The position numbers were made by a program, and so were the translations under genes. Below the pieces are notes generated by a model that was not told the DNA's origin, made no database searches, and saw only the letters and a list, made by a program, of their open reading frames with translations. Positions 7,322-17,137 of a DNA stretch of 64,000 nt are shown here, in pieces. Location of the stretch: NCBI GenBank assembly GCA_002413785.1, contig DHXR01000044.1, positions 1 to 64,000 of the forward strand. Direction: 5' to 3'. Position 1 is the first letter of the stretch. Each line of letters begins with the position of its first letter. Source of the DNA: Mucilaginibacter sp. UBA5151. GTDB taxonomy: Bacteria; Bacteroidota; Bacteroidia; Sphingobacteriales; Sphingobacteriaceae.

Positions 7322-7807
7322 TTTACGCCCATGTTGCCGTTGTCACCAACAAGTACCGGCATTCTAAGTGACATAAATGCCTGGCCGTGAATCCCAGCCT
7401 CAAAAATAGTCCATGTGGTTGGTGACAACACCAACAACGGCGAAAGCAACACCAACAAATGCAATATGCCTCATAGAGGCTACCCCTTTGTAGAAAAAAA
7501 AACAAGAAAAATATTGCCCCGTCAGGTGGCTACCCAATTCACGAAGGGTAGCCACCTGACGGGGCAAGAAATAATACGAATTTGTTTTTCTACAAAGGTT
7601 TTGCCCGTACCGGGCAAGGGAATTTTTGAAAAGAAAAAAATGTAATTCCCCGCGTTAGGGATAGCAGCGGATACCGGCCCTGCGCCTAAGTCCGCCTATT
7701 GGCGGAGTATGATCCCGATCTCCATCGGGACAGGTCTCCAGGCCCGGCCCGGTTCTATCACCGGGCAACGCCCAAAATCATTAAAATCAACCATCAATTC
7801 CCCCCCG
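7322..7807. other. Intergenic region after cas9
   Basis: No convincing gene. It holds a nested palindromic element (7478-7620), several short GC-rich palindromes (for example CCGCCTATTGGCGG near 7691 and CCCGATCTCCATCGGG near 7712) and no clear terminator directly behind cas9. Some palindromic words look like dispersed intergenic repeats of this bacterial group. Confidence 0.6.
7478..7620. repeat. Nested palindromic element A
   Basis: An outer inverted repeat CCTTTGTAGAAAAA (7485-7498) / TTTTTCTACAAAGG (7585-7598) encloses a perfect 22-bp inverted repeat (7514-7535 / 7546-7567, 10-nt loop). Outside each outer arm is a small palindrome (GCCTCTATGAGGC read on the minus strand; TTGCCCGTACCGGGCAA at 7600-7616). 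The unit TTTCTAC + AA + small hairpin, in inverted pairs, recurs in element B at 22750-22925. It behaves like a short dispersed palindromic repeat or MITE; no transposase is nearby. Confidence 0.75.
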
Positions 7808-8347
7808 CTAAAAAATCCCCTTCAGCCCGTCGATAATGCTCTGGAAAAACGTGGGTATGCTGAGGCCGCTGTGGTAGTTAAAATATACAAAAATGCAGAA
7901 AATGATAACGGCGATAATGATGAACCGTTTAAACATATAGGCCAGCAAAAACAGGCCGCAGGGTATGGCTAAAAGCAGCACCCAGCTAATGTGGAAGGGG
8001 CGTAGCTTATCGGCGTTTTTGTAAACATAATACAGGATAGAGTGTGTGCCGCTGTCGTTTTGGTGCCTCACGTATAAAAAGGTGCTGCGCTCAATCTTAT
8101 GCCTGTAAAAGGCGGTGCCTTTGTCGAAATGCAGGGTGTCCTGGAAACCGTTGACGGTAAAACTGAAGGTGCCGTTTACGTTTTCCCGCACGTTGCCGGC
8201 GGTATCGGTGGCAATAATGGCGACTTCGTTTTTTGCAAAGGGGTTTTCTTTTATCACAAAGTGGTTGATGGCCACGGTAATGGTATCTGCAAAAACAAAC
8301 ATCGCCGGGGCGCATAATAAACAAAGGACAATAAATATTTTCTTCAT
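7808..8347 (-). CDS. Secreted or membrane protein of unknown function
   Basis: A 179-aa protein. An N-terminal signal peptide (about 1-20, ending VFAD) leads into an extracytoplasmic stretch of about 100 residues with beta-type alternation (TFSFTVNGFQDTLHF). Two neighbouring hydrophobic segments follow, at about 122-140 and 143-160, then a short tail ending in KGIF. I do not recognise a named family. It is a single gene on the minus strand between repeat-rich regions, with no obvious partner. The signal peptide and consistent codon use support a real gene. Confidence 0.6.
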   Translation of the reverse strand: MKKIFIVLCLLCAPAMFVFADTITVAINHFVIKENPFAKNEVAIIATDTAGNVRENVNGTFSFTVNGFQDTLHFDKGTAFYRHKIERSTFLYVRHQNDSGTHSILYYVYKNADKLRPFHISWVLLLAIPCGLFLLAYMFKRFIIIAVIIFCIFVYFNYHSGLSIPTFFQSIIDGLKGIF

Positions 8348-8743
8348 GGTAGATAAGGCCTGTAAAGCCGCTATAAAATTAATGAAATAATGTGTTTAAT
8401 GATTGAAAAATAAGGAATAGAGCGAATTAAAGGCAACGGCCTGTGCGATTCCCCTCTTGAGAGGGGTGGAGGGGTGTGTTAACAGGTATATAGGCTAACA
8501 CACCCCCGCCACAACGCAACCGGCCGCACCCCCTCTCAAGAGGGGAGTTGCCATAACGTTCACATTATCTATTCATTATGATTATTGTGCAAATTTCCAA
8601 TCACTAAACACGTTAATGAAATATTACTTATGCGAACGTTTGAAGGGGAGAATAGTTTTTCTCCGTCCCCGTCAATCTTAATTCCCGGTTCTTTGTTTGT
8701 ATAACCGACTAAAAAAGTATTTTTACGCCAAATAAACCCGAAG
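8348..8743. other. Intergenic region with one palindromic element
   Basis: About 400 nt without a convincing gene. It contains the inverted-repeat element at 8432-8552 and presumably the promoter for the gene at 8744, which I could not place: no exact TAnnTTTG stands close to the start. Confidence 0.5.
8432..8552. repeat. Palindromic intergenic element with CCCCTCT/AGAGGGG arms
   Basis: The outer arms GGCAAC...CCCCTCTTGAGAGGGGTG and CACCCCCTCTCAAGAGGGG...GTTGCC are inverted. Inner arms carry GTGTGTTAAC and GCTAACACAC. The 121-bp unit resembles short inverted-repeat elements scattered through Sphingobacteriaceae genomes. A related layout (CCTCTCC/GGAGAGG) is seen at 27507-27605. There is no coding capacity. 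Confidence 0.7.
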
Positions 8744-9490
8744 ATGTTTTTTGTACTTTCAAAGCTGCTTGTCCTATTTATTTTCCCGCTCACCTGGGTG
8801 TTCAGCCTTTTAATAGCTGCTGTTATCAGCAAAAATCAAAAAAAGAAACGCCGGTTTTTGATACTATCAGTTGTGTTATTATGGGTTTTTTCTAACGCCT
8901 TTTTTGTGAATCAATTTGCAAAACGCTGGGATATTAACCCTGTCCCCTTAAAAACCACCGGGGCATACAGCTGCGCCGTAGTTTTAGGCGGCTTTACCAC
9001 GGAAGACGCTAAGGGCGGCGGTTTTTTTAACGCAAATGCCGACAGGTTTATACAGGGGCTTAAATTGGTCAGTACGGGTAAGGTTACACATATCCTTATT
9101 TCGAGCGGCAACGGCAATTTGATACACGATAATTTTACCGAAGCCGATTGGGTTAAAACCCAGCTGCAGCAATTTAAAATCCCCGACAGCTGCATATTGA
9201 TTGAAAACAAAAGCCGGAATACCATTGAAAATGTGGCCTTTTCAAAATCGCTGCTAAATGCCCGCCATTTGCAGCCTCCCTATTTACTGGTCACATCGGC
9301 ATTTCACATGAGGCGTTCGCTGGGCATTTTTAAAACAACCGGGATTGAGGTAACTCCTTATCCCTGTAATTTTATAGCGGGAAAGGATGGTTTTTCTTTC
9401 GCCTCCCTGCTCCCGGATGCGGAATCGTTGTTTAAATGGAATATCTATATCAGGGAAGTAATAGGGACGGGGATTAACTGGTTCAGGTAG
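8744..9490 (+). CDS. YdcF/ElyC (DUF218) family membrane protein
   Basis: A 248-aa protein. Two N-terminal membrane segments (about 5-27 and 37-54) precede a DUF218 domain with AVVLGG, the glycine-rich ILISSGNG and the late LLVTSAFHMRRS motif that marks the YdcF/SanA/ElyC group. Members are linked to envelope integrity and lipid-linked sugar handling in enterobacteria, but the reaction is not firmly established. The gene is monocistronic, with 216 nt before the next gene. The family assignment is firm; a specific role is not. Confidence 0.85.
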   Translation: MFFVLSKLLVLFIFPLTWVFSLLIAAVISKNQKKKRRFLILSVVLLWVFSNAFFVNQFAKRWDINPVPLKTTGAYSCAVVLGGFTTEDAKGGGFFNANADRFIQGLKLVSTGKVTHILISSGNGNLIHDNFTEADWVKTQLQQFKIPDSCILIENKSRNTIENVAFSKSLLNARHLQPPYLLVTSAFHMRRSLGIFKTTGIEVTPYPCNFIAGKDGFSFASLLPDAESLFKWNIYIREVIGTGINWFR

Positions 9491-9706
9491 CGTTTTGTTT
9501 ACGTTGACTCTTGGCTCTTGATTTCCGCCGTCTTTCAATTAAATCTGTTCATTATTGCCACTTTATCGTCATAACTAAAGTCGCCCGTATTTTTCATTAT
9601 TTGATTTGTTGCAGAATGATTACTTTCGGGTTCGATTTTAAAGCCGTTTGTTAACAGTGATTTTATTTGCCGGAGAATTTATTTGCCGGTTTTAGTAAAT
9701 TTATAA

Positions 9707-10972
9707 ATGAGGGTATTTTTTAGGTTAATCATATTTATTACCGGTTTATTATTTGCAAACAGTTTATTAGCACAGGAAAATAAACCTGTACCAATTACAA
9801 CCATTCCTGTTCAACCGCAAACAAATAAAGTTGCAGCAAAGGATACCATCATCAGTAATAAGAAAGGTGTAACCCAAATAGATATTACGGATGTATTGGA
9901 GGAAGTGTTTAAAATTAAACACAAAGCGACAGTGGATTCGGTAACATCAAAGCCCACAATTTCAATTATTCCGGCGCTTGGATATTCCCTGGTTTCGCGC
10001 CTTGGCATAGTATTATCAGGTAATATGGCATTCAGGACCGGGCCCAAATCAAGGATTTCAACCATCGTGGCCAGTACCGCATATACACAAAACAGGCAAT
10101 ATACCTTGCCCGTGCAAACCAGTATATGGAGCAAGGATAATGTTTATAATTATATTGGTGAATATCGTTTTTATAAATACCCGCAAAGCACTTTTGGTTT
10201 GGGCAGCAACTCAAATATCAAAAATGAGGACCCGATGGATTATTCTTATTTTCAGTTTAACGAAACGGTTTTGCGGCATATCACCGGGAATTTGTATGCC
10301 GGCTTAGGCTATGTATTTGATGATCACTGGAATGTTTCGGAGAAGGGTAACCCCAACGGCACTTTATCTGATTATGCAGCTTATGGTAAACTTGCACATT
10401 CAATAGCCTCCGGATTTACACTGACCGGCTCATACGACTCGCGCGACAATGGCCTTAATCCCTCAAAAGGCGGGTATGGCTTTGTCCAATTCCGTACAAA
10501 TTTTAGATTTATGGGGAGTACAAGCAACTGGCAATCGCTGATCATAGATTTACGGAAATATTATCGTTTTCCGGAAGGATCTGACAATGTGATCGCCTTG
10601 TGGAGTTACGACTGGCTGGTGCTGAGCGGAAAGCCGGCTTATGTCGATCTGCCGGGTAACCAGTGGGACCCCAGCTCCGCCACCGGCCGGGGTTATATAC
10701 AAGGCAGGTTCAGAGGAGCCCAAATGGTGTATCTTGAAGGTGAGTATCGTTATAAAATTACGTCTGACGGTTTGATAGGCGGTGTGTTTTTCATAAACCT
10801 CGAATCATTTTCGGCTGGGCCCGGAACCAGGCTACAGGGCATACAGCCGGGTTTCGGCCCTGGCTTGCGTATAAAGCTCAATACCATATCCAGAACCAAT
10901 GTCACCCTTGATTACGGCTTTGGCCGCCAGGGGTCAAATGGCATGTTTATTGATGTAGGCGAAGCATTTTGA
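9707..10972 (+). CDS. BamA/D15-like outer-membrane beta-barrel protein
   Basis: A 421-aa protein with a signal peptide ending LLAQ (about 1-22). Residues 23-80 look disordered. The rest is a predicted barrel of alternating aromatic and polar residues ending in phenylalanine (GEAF), as expected for barrel assembly. TGSYDSRDNGLNPSKGGYG and RGYIQGRFRG are typical of the surface-antigen (D15) superfamily. No POTRA repeats are visible, so it is not BamA itself but one of the short BamA-like barrels common in Bacteroidota. Substrate unknown. A strong inverted repeat follows it. Confidence 0.82.
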   Translation: MRVFFRLIIFITGLLFANSLLAQENKPVPITTIPVQPQTNKVAAKDTIISNKKGVTQIDITDVLEEVFKIKHKATVDSVTSKPTISIIPALGYSLVSRLGIVLSGNMAFRTGPKSRISTIVASTAYTQNRQYTLPVQTSIWSKDNVYNYIGEYRFYKYPQSTFGLGSNSNIKNEDPMDYSYFQFNETVLRHITGNLYAGLGYVFDDHWNVSEKGNPNGTLSDYAAYGKLAHSIASGFTLTGSYDSRDNGLNPSKGGYGFVQFRTNFRFMGSTSNWQSLIIDLRKYYRFPEGSDNVIALWSYDWLVLSGKPAYVDLPGNQWDPSSATGRGYIQGRFRGAQMVYLEGEYRYKITSDGLIGGVFFINLESFSAGPGTRLQGIQPGFGPGLRIKLNTISRTNVTLDYGFGRQGSNGMFIDVGEAF

Positions 10973-11004
10973 GATTTTGGTTGCTTAGTTTTTTCAGACT
11001 TAGC

Positions 11005-11040
11005 AGACTTACGAAGTCTTTAAGACTTCGTAAGTCTTTA
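11005..11040. terminator. Terminator after the BamA-like gene
   Basis: AGACTTACGAAGTCTT and AAGACTTCGTAAGTCT form a perfect 16-bp stem around one base, followed by TTTATA. It is 32 nt after the stop. Because of its symmetry it could also be a dispersed palindrome. Confidence 0.6.
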
Positions 11041-11239
11041 TAGAACAGTCTTTTAATGATGTTCTATAACATCCTTTCAGTGCTCCCAGAGATACATTTT
11101 TCGAACTATTTTATAGATCAACTTAAAAAATTGGCGGAATTGTCAAACGAAAATATTTAATTATTATAAAACTTTCCTTCCGTTTATGAAAATTATCTTA
11201 AAAATATAATAAATAGGTTTGATTTTATGGTTCGGGTCC

Positions 11240-11275
11240 AGGCAGGGAATCCAAATAAATCGGGCTGCCTTTTTT
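11240..11275 (+). terminator. Possible small terminator upstream of the chimeric gene
   Basis: AGGCAG (11240-11245) and CTGCCT (11265-11270) with TTTTT behind form a short terminator-like hairpin on the plus strand. The stem is only 6 bp, so support is modest. Confidence 0.35.
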
Positions 11276-11324
11276 ACTAAAATATTACCGTCAATTATAC
11301 ACTTCTTTTTTTAATAAAATATAC

Positions 11325-11332
11325 TACATTTG
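11325..11332 (+). promoter_or_regulatory. Minus-7 element of the 11405 operon
   Basis: TACATTTG is an exact TAnnTTTG match, 72 nt before the ATG at 11405. It overlaps an in-frame TTG at 11330, which argues against that upstream start. Confidence 0.5.
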
Positions 11333-11404
11333 AAAAGATGGTTTCTGTATCCTTTTTGTTACAGAGATTTACCCCGCCAATTATTTACCCGTTATAAAAT
11401 ATTA

Positions 11405-14400
11405 ATGAGAAGATTAATACTTATCGTTTTAGCGCTAATTGTTTGTTCAGGTGGTTTCGCTCAGGGGCTATTTACTAAAAAAGTAAAAAAATATTCATTG
11501 AAAGATGGTCTTTCATTCGGTATAATAAATAGTATAACACAAGATAATAAAGGGTTTATGTGGTTCGCCACGGGCGATGGTTTAAATCGTTTTGATGGTA
11601 CAAATTTTAAAGTATTCAAATTTGAACCTAACAATCCCTATAGTTTGCCAAGTAATTATGTTCAAACAATATATAAGGACACCCAGGGCGATATTTGGAT
11701 ATCATCAAGAAGAGGGATTTATCAATTTGATACTAACAGAGAGCGTTTTACAAAGTTTAATCCACCGGGCGTTCCGTTGGCCTATTTAAGCAATGTAAAC
11801 AGTATTTCCGGAAATAATAAAGATCAGCTATGGTTTTCATGTGGCGGTTTTGGATTCTCTTCCTATAGTAAAAAGAGTAAACTGTTTAAAACTTATACTA
11901 AAAAAGAATTGCCTGGTTTAACAGGTGATTTATCGGTTCTTAATGTAATTGAAGATAATTACGGACTATTATGGGTGGGTACACGGGATGGCGGCCTCAA
12001 TGTTTTTAGTACAAAAGATGGGACAGTTTTAAAGAATTTGAATAATCAATTCCCGCTTAATCAGGTTCCTCAGGGCAGGGTCAATTGTATTTACGAAGAT
12101 CATAATCATGATATCTGGATAGCTACCAGTAAGGGATTAGCGCTATATCGAAGAAAAGAGAATAGTTTTCATGTTTTTTCAGGCTCAAATTATAAATTAA
12201 GGAGCAACTATTTTTATTCCCTTCTGGAGGATGACCATAAAAATCTGCTTGTTGGTCTTCAGGATGGCGGTTTGTATAATATAAATCTTGAAAAAGCAGA
12301 AAAGTCGTCGTATAAAGACATTACTATCGATCCTGTGAAATCCGAAGATAATTTTGGCATCACAGCCCGCACAATACAAACCTTATTCCAGGACCGCGAT
12401 AAGAATATTTGGGCCGGAACTTATGGTGACGGTATTTATATGCTAAGTAACGTTCCCGAAAAGTTCATAAAATTTCAGAATAAATTAACAGATGCTTATG
12501 GTGTTAGTTTTTTAAGATATTACGGCATGTGTATGGATGATGATGGTTACTTGTGGCTTGGTACAGATGGTGATGGAATATATAAAAAGAAGCTGAATAG
12601 TGAGTTTGTTAAATATTATAGGGCAAACGGACAAAACGGTTCATTAACCGATAATAATATTCTTTGCGCCTATAAAGACCATTCAAACAAATTGTGGTTC
12701 GGCTCCTATTCACATGGACTTTTCCGGTATGATAGAAAGACTGATTCTTTTACAAATTTCATTCATAAGGCAAATGATCCGGCAAGCATCGGTTTAAATG
12801 ATGTAAGGGTGATCCTCTCAGATTCAAAAAACAATTTATGGATTGGGACAAACGGCGGCGGGTTAAGTTTATTACCTCCGGGCAGCAATCAGTTTGTTAA
12901 CTATAATCCGCACAATAGTAATATTGCATCAGACTATATCCGGGCGCTTGCCGAAGATAAATATGGCAATCTGATTATAGGCACGTATGCCGCGGGCCTC
13001 AAATATTATATAAATAATCAAAATAAGTTTATTGATTATTTTAGCAGGGCCCAGGCCGAAAAACGGGAAAATCAACTGTTTATCAACCAGGGGAATGATA
13101 AAGACGGGATTCCTCATTTTACCGAGGAAGCGAAGAAGTACGGATTAGCCGATGCGGGGTACAGTACCCAGGCCGTTTTTTTTGATTACGATGGCGATGG
13201 TGATCTTGATATGCTTTTGTTAAACCACAGCCCTGTTCAATTGCCGGTTTTGGACAAAGCAAATATGGCCGCCGCTTTAAAAAAATCAAACTCATTAAAT
13301 GGGGTCAAATTGTACAGAAACGATAACGGCTTTTTTAAAGATGTAACTGAACAGGCCGGGATCAGCAGTTCTGATTATACCTACGGGCTTGGTGCAGCTG
13401 TCGCCGACGTTAATGGGGACGGTTTGCCTGATATTTACATATCCAATGATTATACCATACCCGATTATCTGTACATTAATAATGGGGACGGCACTTTTAC
13501 CAATAAACTGCAATCATCTTTGGGGCATACCTCACAATCATCAATGGGGAATAATATCTCGGATATAAATAACGATGGTTTACCCGATATTTTTACGGCT
13601 GATATGCTTCCGGAAGATAATCACCGGCAAAAGATATTGTTTGCGCCGAATAATTATGAAAAATTTGATTTAACGCTGCGTGACGGATTCTACTACCAGT
13701 ATATGCGTAATATGCTGCACATAAATAATGGTAACGGAACTTTCAGCGAGATTGGCCAACTATCCGGTATCTCAAATACCGACTGGAGTTGGTCCCCTTT
13801 GTTTGCTGATTATGATAACGATGGCTGGAAAGATCTGTTTGTAACCAACGGCTATGCCCGTGATTTTACAAATATGGATTTCATGAAATATATGTCCGAT
13901 TTTTTGAATGATAAAAGATTGATGCGTAAGGATGTCTATAATCTGGTGCAACAAATGCCATCCTCGCAAATCAAAAGTTATTTTTTTAAAAATAATGGCG
14001 ATTTAACCTTTACCAACACCACTGCTCCATGGGGCATTACCCAATCATCCAACAGCAATGGGGCGGCTTATGCCGATCTGGATAATGATGGCGATTTGGA
14101 TTTGGTAGTTAACAACGTTAACCAACCTGCATTTATCTATCAAAACGAAACCAATAAACAATTAAACAATCATTACCTGCAACTAAAGCTGGAAGGCGCC
14201 GGAAAAAACACACAGGGGATAGGGGCTAAGGTTTCCATTTACGTAAAAAATAAAATGCAGTACCTTGAACAAATGCTGAGTTGTGGTTTTCAGTCAAGCG
14301 TATCGCCAATATTACATTTCGGGTTGGGAAAGGATACACAGGTTGATTCTTTATGTATAGTGTGGCCGCTGGGAAAAATGCAGGTTATAAAGAACGTTAA

Positions 14401-15937
14401 AGCAGATCAGCTGCTAACGCTTAATGAAAAAGATGCTGTTAACCGTTATCAGATACCTAAAGCTGTAAAACCTATTTTCACAGAGGTTCAATCACCCGTA
14501 ATAAATAACCAGGAAAAAAATAATATCAACGATTTTAAACGGCAGCCGCTAATGGTAAACCCGTTGTCATTTTCCGGGCCGTGTATCACAAAAGGGGACG
14601 TAAATGGCGATGGCCTTGAAGATGTTTATGTAGGCGGAAGCAACGGGAAGCCCGGTATAATATACATCCAGCAGGCTGATGGTAAATTCACAATAAAACC
14701 AGAACCTGCTTTTGAGGCTGATAAAAAGAGCAGCGACGCCGATGCTGTATTTTTTGATGCCAACGGCGATGGTAAGCCAGATTTGTATGTGTGCTCGGGG
14801 GGCTATGATAATTATTCTCCTGATGATCCTTTATTGCAGGACAGGCTCTACCTGAATGACGGAAACGGTAATTTTACGAAAGCAAAAAATGCTTTACCCA
14901 TCATGCGCAGCAGTAAAAGCTGTGTAAGAGTAGCCGATATTAATGCTGACGGACACCCGGACTTATTTGTAGGCGGGAGGGTAATACCCGGCAGATACCC
15001 TGAAACGCCGTCAAGCTATATTCTTATCAATGATGGTAAGGGCCATTTTACAGATCAAACCGAAAGTTTTAACCCTCAGCTAAAACATATAGGTATGGTA
15101 ACCGATGCTGCATGGGTAGATATGAACGGAGATAAAAAGCCGGATTTGGTTTTAGTAGGAGAGTGGATGCCGGTAACTGTTATGATAAATACTAATGGTA
15201 AACTTATAAATAGTACAAACGACTATTTTGATAAACCAAACAGTGGCTGGTGGAATAAAATCCTTGTAGCGGATTTTAACCACGACGGACATCCTGATCT
15301 GATTGTTGGCAATCAGGGGTTAAATACCCAGTGCAAGGCCAGTGTTAAAGAGCCGGCAGAGATGTACTATAAGGATTTTGATGCTAATGGCACGATTGAC
15401 CCCTTCCTTTGTTTTTATATCCAGCATAAAAGTTATCCTTATGTAACCCGTGATGAACTCCTGGAACAGATGAATATGATGCGGTCACGTTTTCCTGATT
15501 ACAACAGTTATGCTGATGCAACGATTACAGGTATATTTACTGCTCCACAATTAAAAGGAGCAGGTCATCTGCAGGCTGATAACCTGGCAACCACCTGTTT
15601 TTTGAGCGATGCTAAAGGTAAATTACATGAATCGGCATTGCCGTTACAGGTACAGTTTTCGCCGGTATTTACCATAACCGCTTTAGATTATGACCACGAT
15701 GGGAATCAGGACCTGCTTTTATGTGGTAATATCAACAGGGCCAGGCTGCGCTTTGGAAAATATGATGCGAATTACGGTATTTTATTAAAAGGGGACGGTA
15801 AAGGCCATTTTCAATATATCCCACAGGCACAGTCAGGTTTCAAGCTTTGGGGAGATGTAAGAAGTGTGACTGAAGTAAACCATACCTTGTTGTTCGGAAT
15901 TAACCAACAGGGAATAAAAGCCTATAAAGAAAACTAA
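11405..15937 (+). CDS. Reg_prop beta-propeller fused to VCBS/FG-GAP and ASPIC/UnbV domains
   Basis: A 1510-aa protein. The signal peptide MRRLILIVLALIVCSGGFAQ fixes the start at 11405. Residues 30-545 contain about 11 Reg_prop repeats of the form D-N-x-G-x-x-W-x-G-T-x-x-G-L, as in hybrid two-component sensors that bind glycans. From about 550 the sequence abruptly becomes that of Bacteroidota VCBS proteins: RENQLFINQGNDKDG, then calcium-type DYDGDGDLD repeats, an ASPIC/UnbV domain (about 920-1020) and further FG-GAP repeats to the end. There is no Y_Y_Y domain, histidine kinase or DNA-binding domain. Both halves look partial. It is first in a run with GH43, GH35 and GH36 genes (4-nt gap), so it may act as a surface glycan-binding protein. 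Confidence 0.85.
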   Translation: MRRLILIVLALIVCSGGFAQGLFTKKVKKYSLKDGLSFGIINSITQDNKGFMWFATGDGLNRFDGTNFKVFKFEPNNPYSLPSNYVQTIYKDTQGDIWISSRRGIYQFDTNRERFTKFNPPGVPLAYLSNVNSISGNNKDQLWFSCGGFGFSSYSKKSKLFKTYTKKELPGLTGDLSVLNVIEDNYGLLWVGTRDGGLNVFSTKDGTVLKNLNNQFPLNQVPQGRVNCIYEDHNHDIWIATSKGLALYRRKENSFHVFSGSNYKLRSNYFYSLLEDDHKNLLVGLQDGGLYNINLEKAEKSSYKDITIDPVKSEDNFGITARTIQTLFQDRDKNIWAGTYGDGIYMLSNVPEKFIKFQNKLTDAYGVSFLRYYGMCMDDDGYLWLGTDGDGIYKKKLNSEFVKYYRANGQNGSLTDNNILCAYKDHSNKLWFGSYSHGLFRYDRKTDSFTNFIHKANDPASIGLNDVRVILSDSKNNLWIGTNGGGLSLLPPGSNQFVNYNPHNSNIASDYIRALAEDKYGNLIIGTYAAGLKYYINNQNKFIDYFSRAQAEKRENQLFINQGNDKDGIPHFTEEAKKYGLADAGYSTQAVFFDYDGDGDLDMLLLNHSPVQLPVLDKANMAAALKKSNSLNGVKLYRNDNGFFKDVTEQAGISSSDYTYGLGAAVADVNGDGLPDIYISNDYTIPDYLYINNGDGTFTNKLQSSLGHTSQSSMGNNISDINNDGLPDIFTADMLPEDNHRQKILFAPNNYEKFDLTLRDGFYYQYMRNMLHINNGNGTFSEIGQLSGISNTDWSWSPLFADYDNDGWKDLFVTNGYARDFTNMDFMKYMSDFLNDKRLMRKDVYNLVQQMPSSQIKSYFFKNNGDLTFTNTTAPWGITQSSNSNGAAYADLDNDGDLDLVVNNVNQPAFIYQNETNKQLNNHYLQLKLEGAGKNTQGIGAKVSIYVKNKMQYLEQMLSCGFQSSVSPILHFGLGKDTQVDSLCIVWPLGKMQVIKNVKADQLLTLNEKDAVNRYQIPKAVKPIFTEVQSPVINNQEKNNINDFKRQPLMVNPLSFSGPCITKGDVNGDGLEDVYVGGSNGKPGIIYIQQADGKFTIKPEPAFEADKKSSDADAVFFDANGDGKPDLYVCSGGYDNYSPDDPLLQDRLYLNDGNGNFTKAKNALPIMRSSKSCVRVADINADGHPDLFVGGRVIPGRYPETPSSYILINDGKGHFTDQTESFNPQLKHIGMVTDAAWVDMNGDKKPDLVLVGEWMPVTVMINTNGKLINSTNDYFDKPNSGWWNKILVADFNHDGHPDLIVGNQGLNTQCKASVKEPAEMYYKDFDANGTIDPFLCFYIQHKSYPYVTRDELLEQMNMMRSRFPDYNSYADATITGIFTAPQLKGAGHLQADNLATTCFLSDAKGKLHESALPLQVQFSPVFTITALDYDHDGNQDLLLCGNINRARLRFGKYDANYGILLKGDGKGHFQYIPQAQSGFKLWGDVRSVTEVNHTLLFGINQQGIKAYKEN

Positions 15938-15941
15938 TTAT

Positions 15942-17069
15942 ATGAAGAGATTGCCGCATGTTTTGCTATTTATAATCATATCATTAACAGCAACAGTTAA
16001 AACTGAAGCGCAATCAAATCTTAATACGATGCCCCATTATTTTTATCCCGGAGCAATATGGCCGGATAACAATGGTGTTCACATTAATGCCCATGGCGGA
16101 GGGATATTATACCGGATGGGTGTTTATTATTGGTTTGGCGAGCATAAAATTGAAGGCGAAAAAGGCAATTCAGCCCAGGTTGGTATTCATTGCTATTCAT
16201 CCAAAGATTTATATAACTGGAAAGATGAAGGAATAGCTTTAAAAGTAAGTGACGACCCCAAAAGTGATATTGCAAAAGGTAGCATAATTGAAAGGCCAAA
16301 AGTTGTTTATAATAAGAAAACCCAAAAATATGTAATGTGGTTTCATCTTGAACTATTGGGAAAAGGATATGCTTCTGCATTAGGCGGTATAGCAATCAGC
16401 GATAAAGTAAATGGTCCGTACAGCTATTTAAAAAGTTTCAGGGCAAATGCCGGTAAAATGCCATTCTATCCCGCCGGGACGGCTGAAGAAGAAAAAGTCA
16501 ATTGTGCGGATACGCTCAATAAAGACAATAAGTTTTTTTGCCGTGATTTTTCCCGTGGACAAATGATACGGGATATGACAATTTTTGCAGATAGTGATGG
16601 AAAAGCCTATCATGTTTTTTCATCCGAAGAAAATAATACCTTACAGATAGCGGAGCTTAATGACGATTATACCGGTTATACAGGCAAGTTTGTAAGGGTT
16701 TACATCGGCCACCAAACTGAGGCCCCGGCATTGTTTAAAAGAAATGGCAAATACTATATGTTAGGTTCAGGTTGTACCGGATGGGCGCCTAATGCGGCCC
16801 GTTGGTTTACCGCTGACAATATATGGGGCCCCTGGATATTCCATGGAAACCCATGCCAGGGACCTGAAGCACAAATAACCTTTAAGGGGCAAAGCACATT
16901 TGTTTTACCTATTGAAGGAAAAAAGAATTCATTCATTTTTATGGCTGACAAATGGGAACCAAAAAATGCTGTTGATGGCAGGTATTTATGGTTGCCAATT
17001 ACTTTTAAAGGCGATGATATCCAGATTACCTGGGTTGATAAATGGAATCTAAAAGTTTTTGATCAATGA
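15942..17069 (+). CDS. Glycoside hydrolase family 43 enzyme
   Basis: A 375-aa protein with a signal peptide (about 1-23, ending TEAQ). A five-bladed propeller fold of family 43 is indicated by the N-terminal GAIWPDNNGVHINAHGGG, the RDMTIFADSDGKAYHVF strand and TEAPALFKRNGKYYM, which fits the catalytic-acid region. Family 43 enzymes act on arabinans, xylans or galactans; this non-xylanase-like form with WFGEH and GCTGWAPN resembles members acting on beta-1,3-galactan or galactofuranose, but I cannot fix the subfamily. It sits 4 nt after the propeller-VCBS gene and before GH35 and GH36 genes, supporting a galactose-rich substrate. Probably periplasmic. Confidence 0.85.
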   Translation: MKRLPHVLLFIIISLTATVKTEAQSNLNTMPHYFYPGAIWPDNNGVHINAHGGGILYRMGVYYWFGEHKIEGEKGNSAQVGIHCYSSKDLYNWKDEGIALKVSDDPKSDIAKGSIIERPKVVYNKKTQKYVMWFHLELLGKGYASALGGIAISDKVNGPYSYLKSFRANAGKMPFYPAGTAEEEKVNCADTLNKDNKFFCRDFSRGQMIRDMTIFADSDGKAYHVFSSEENNTLQIAELNDDYTGYTGKFVRVYIGHQTEAPALFKRNGKYYMLGSGCTGWAPNAARWFTADNIWGPWIFHGNPCQGPEAQITFKGQSTFVLPIEGKKNSFIFMADKWEPKNAVDGRYLWLPITFKGDDIQITWVDKWNLKVFDQ

Positions 17070-17137
17070 TTTTTAGTGGTCCCAATCAAACTGAAAATCC
17101 TAATGTACATTCCCTTAAAATTTAAAAAAGCCTGACA

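Larger units (their letters stand above)
10973..11404. other. Intergenic region with two terminator-like hairpins
   Basis: No gene seen. It contains a perfect palindrome at 11005-11037, a weak hairpin with a U-run at 11240-11275, and a -7 element at 11325-11332 for the gene that starts at 11405. The second hairpin lies before that promoter, so it may close an upstream or small RNA transcript. Confidence 0.5.

Noticed and set aside
7415..7972. Plus-strand frames of 76 and 87 codons after cas9
   Set aside because: They cover the nested palindromes and the antisense of the gene at 7808-8347; the composition is not protein-like.
10973..11300. Riboswitch or leader RNA before the chimeric gene
   Set aside because: The hairpins lie upstream of the promoter at 11325 and I see no known riboswitch core.
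11330..11404. Upstream TTG start for the propeller-VCBS gene
   Set aside because: It overlaps the TACATTTG promoter element, and the signal peptide begins only at the ATG at 11405.
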